From NCBI GenBank assembly GCA_029814805.1, contig CP122395.1, positions 23,369 to 87,368 of the forward strand: 64,000 nucleotides of DNA, in the 5' to 3' direction. Positions 63,958 through 64,000 of the stretch are shown here, in pieces. Below the pieces are notes generated by a model. It saw only the letters and a list, made by a program, of their open reading frames with translations. It did not search any database and had not been told where the DNA came from. A program made the position numbers and the translations under genes. Within the stretch, counting starts at the first letter, position 1. Every line of letters begins with the position of its first letter. This DNA is from Geminicoccaceae bacterium SCSIO 64248 (GTDB lineage Bacteria > Pseudomonadota > Alphaproteobacteria > Geminicoccales > Geminicoccaceae).

Positions 63958-64000
63958 CGCACGTGCATGCGCATGCTGGTGCGCGCACGTGCAGGCATGC
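63958..64000. repeat. Alternating purine/pyrimidine palindromes at the window edge
   Basis: Bases 63958-63976 (19 in a row) and 63979-63993 (15 in a row) alternate strictly pyrimidine/purine. GCACGTGC occurs at 63959 and 63985, and GCATGC at 63965, 63971 and 63995. The array is cut by the window end. Confidence 0.7.

Overview
The window is a high-GC stretch of a conjugative plasmid (or integrated conjugative element) from an alphaproteobacterium. Four things point there: Ti-type transfer genes (TraA relaxase, TraC, TraD, TraF peptidase), a RepC-like initiator, an imuA-imuB-dnaE2 cassette preceded by a GAAC-N7-GAAC LexA box of the alphaproteobacterial type, and an RHE_PE00001-type plasmid protein. 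Rhodospirillales/Acetobacteraceae would fit the overall flavour, but that is inference. No rRNA or tRNA gene and no CRISPR array was seen.

Layout. 1-1500: the tail of a DUF2958-like gene, a hairpin-rich non-coding stretch, a small ORF and a strong terminator. 1190-10451: the DNA-processing half of conjugation: traC-traD-wHTH on the minus strand, a candidate oriT, the traA relaxase/helicase, a membrane protein, two adjacent VirD4-type genes (the second soluble and with an altered Walker B), a RHH-like small protein and the TraF peptidase. 10658-24772: the type IV secretion half: virB10-virB9-virB8 leftward, and virB2-virB3-virB4-two small genes-virB5-virB6 rightward. These are followed by repC, a membrane-anchored tandem AAA+ ATPase of Cdc48/VAT architecture, a two-helix membrane protein, virB11, a small ORF and a small lipoprotein. 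The last six overlap or nearly touch, so replication initiation, an AAA+ unfoldase and the VirB11 motor look transcriptionally coupled. This is the most unusual arrangement in the window.

24800-34600: cargo and scars. There is an IS630 relic, an epoxide hydrolase, an intact IS630 with a probable -1 frameshift, the SOS mutagenesis operon imuA-imuB-dnaE2, and a junction where an IS5-type pseudogene separates the 5' part of a cation/proton antiporter from the 3' part of a DUF411 gene.

34600-44240: a Zn/Cd-type island. A divergent MerR regulator and a P-type ATPase share a canonical MerR promoter. A tightly packed run follows: 1-Cys peroxiredoxin, persulfide-dioxygenase-like MBL protein, DsbA-like, TlpA-like, CcdA, apolipoprotein N-acyltransferase, a CDF exporter with a frameshift at a G7 tract, a SpoIIAA-like protein and a broken PCuAC gene.

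44240-55600: a copper island: Met-rich lipoprotein, secreted Cys/His protein, cupredoxin, CopA multicopper oxidase, CopB, a class III nucleotide cyclase, DUF411, CueR, a double DUF305 protein, a 41-residue Met-rich membrane peptide, CsoR and a YHS/HMBD-type Cu ATPase behind a CsoR box. 55600-64000: yqaA, pdxJ and pdxA abut a solitary cas3 that has lost its C-terminus. Then come an HNH nuclease, an RHE_PE00001 protein, a serine recombinase, a parD-parE toxin-antitoxin pair and a palindromic alternating purine/pyrimidine segment at the edge.
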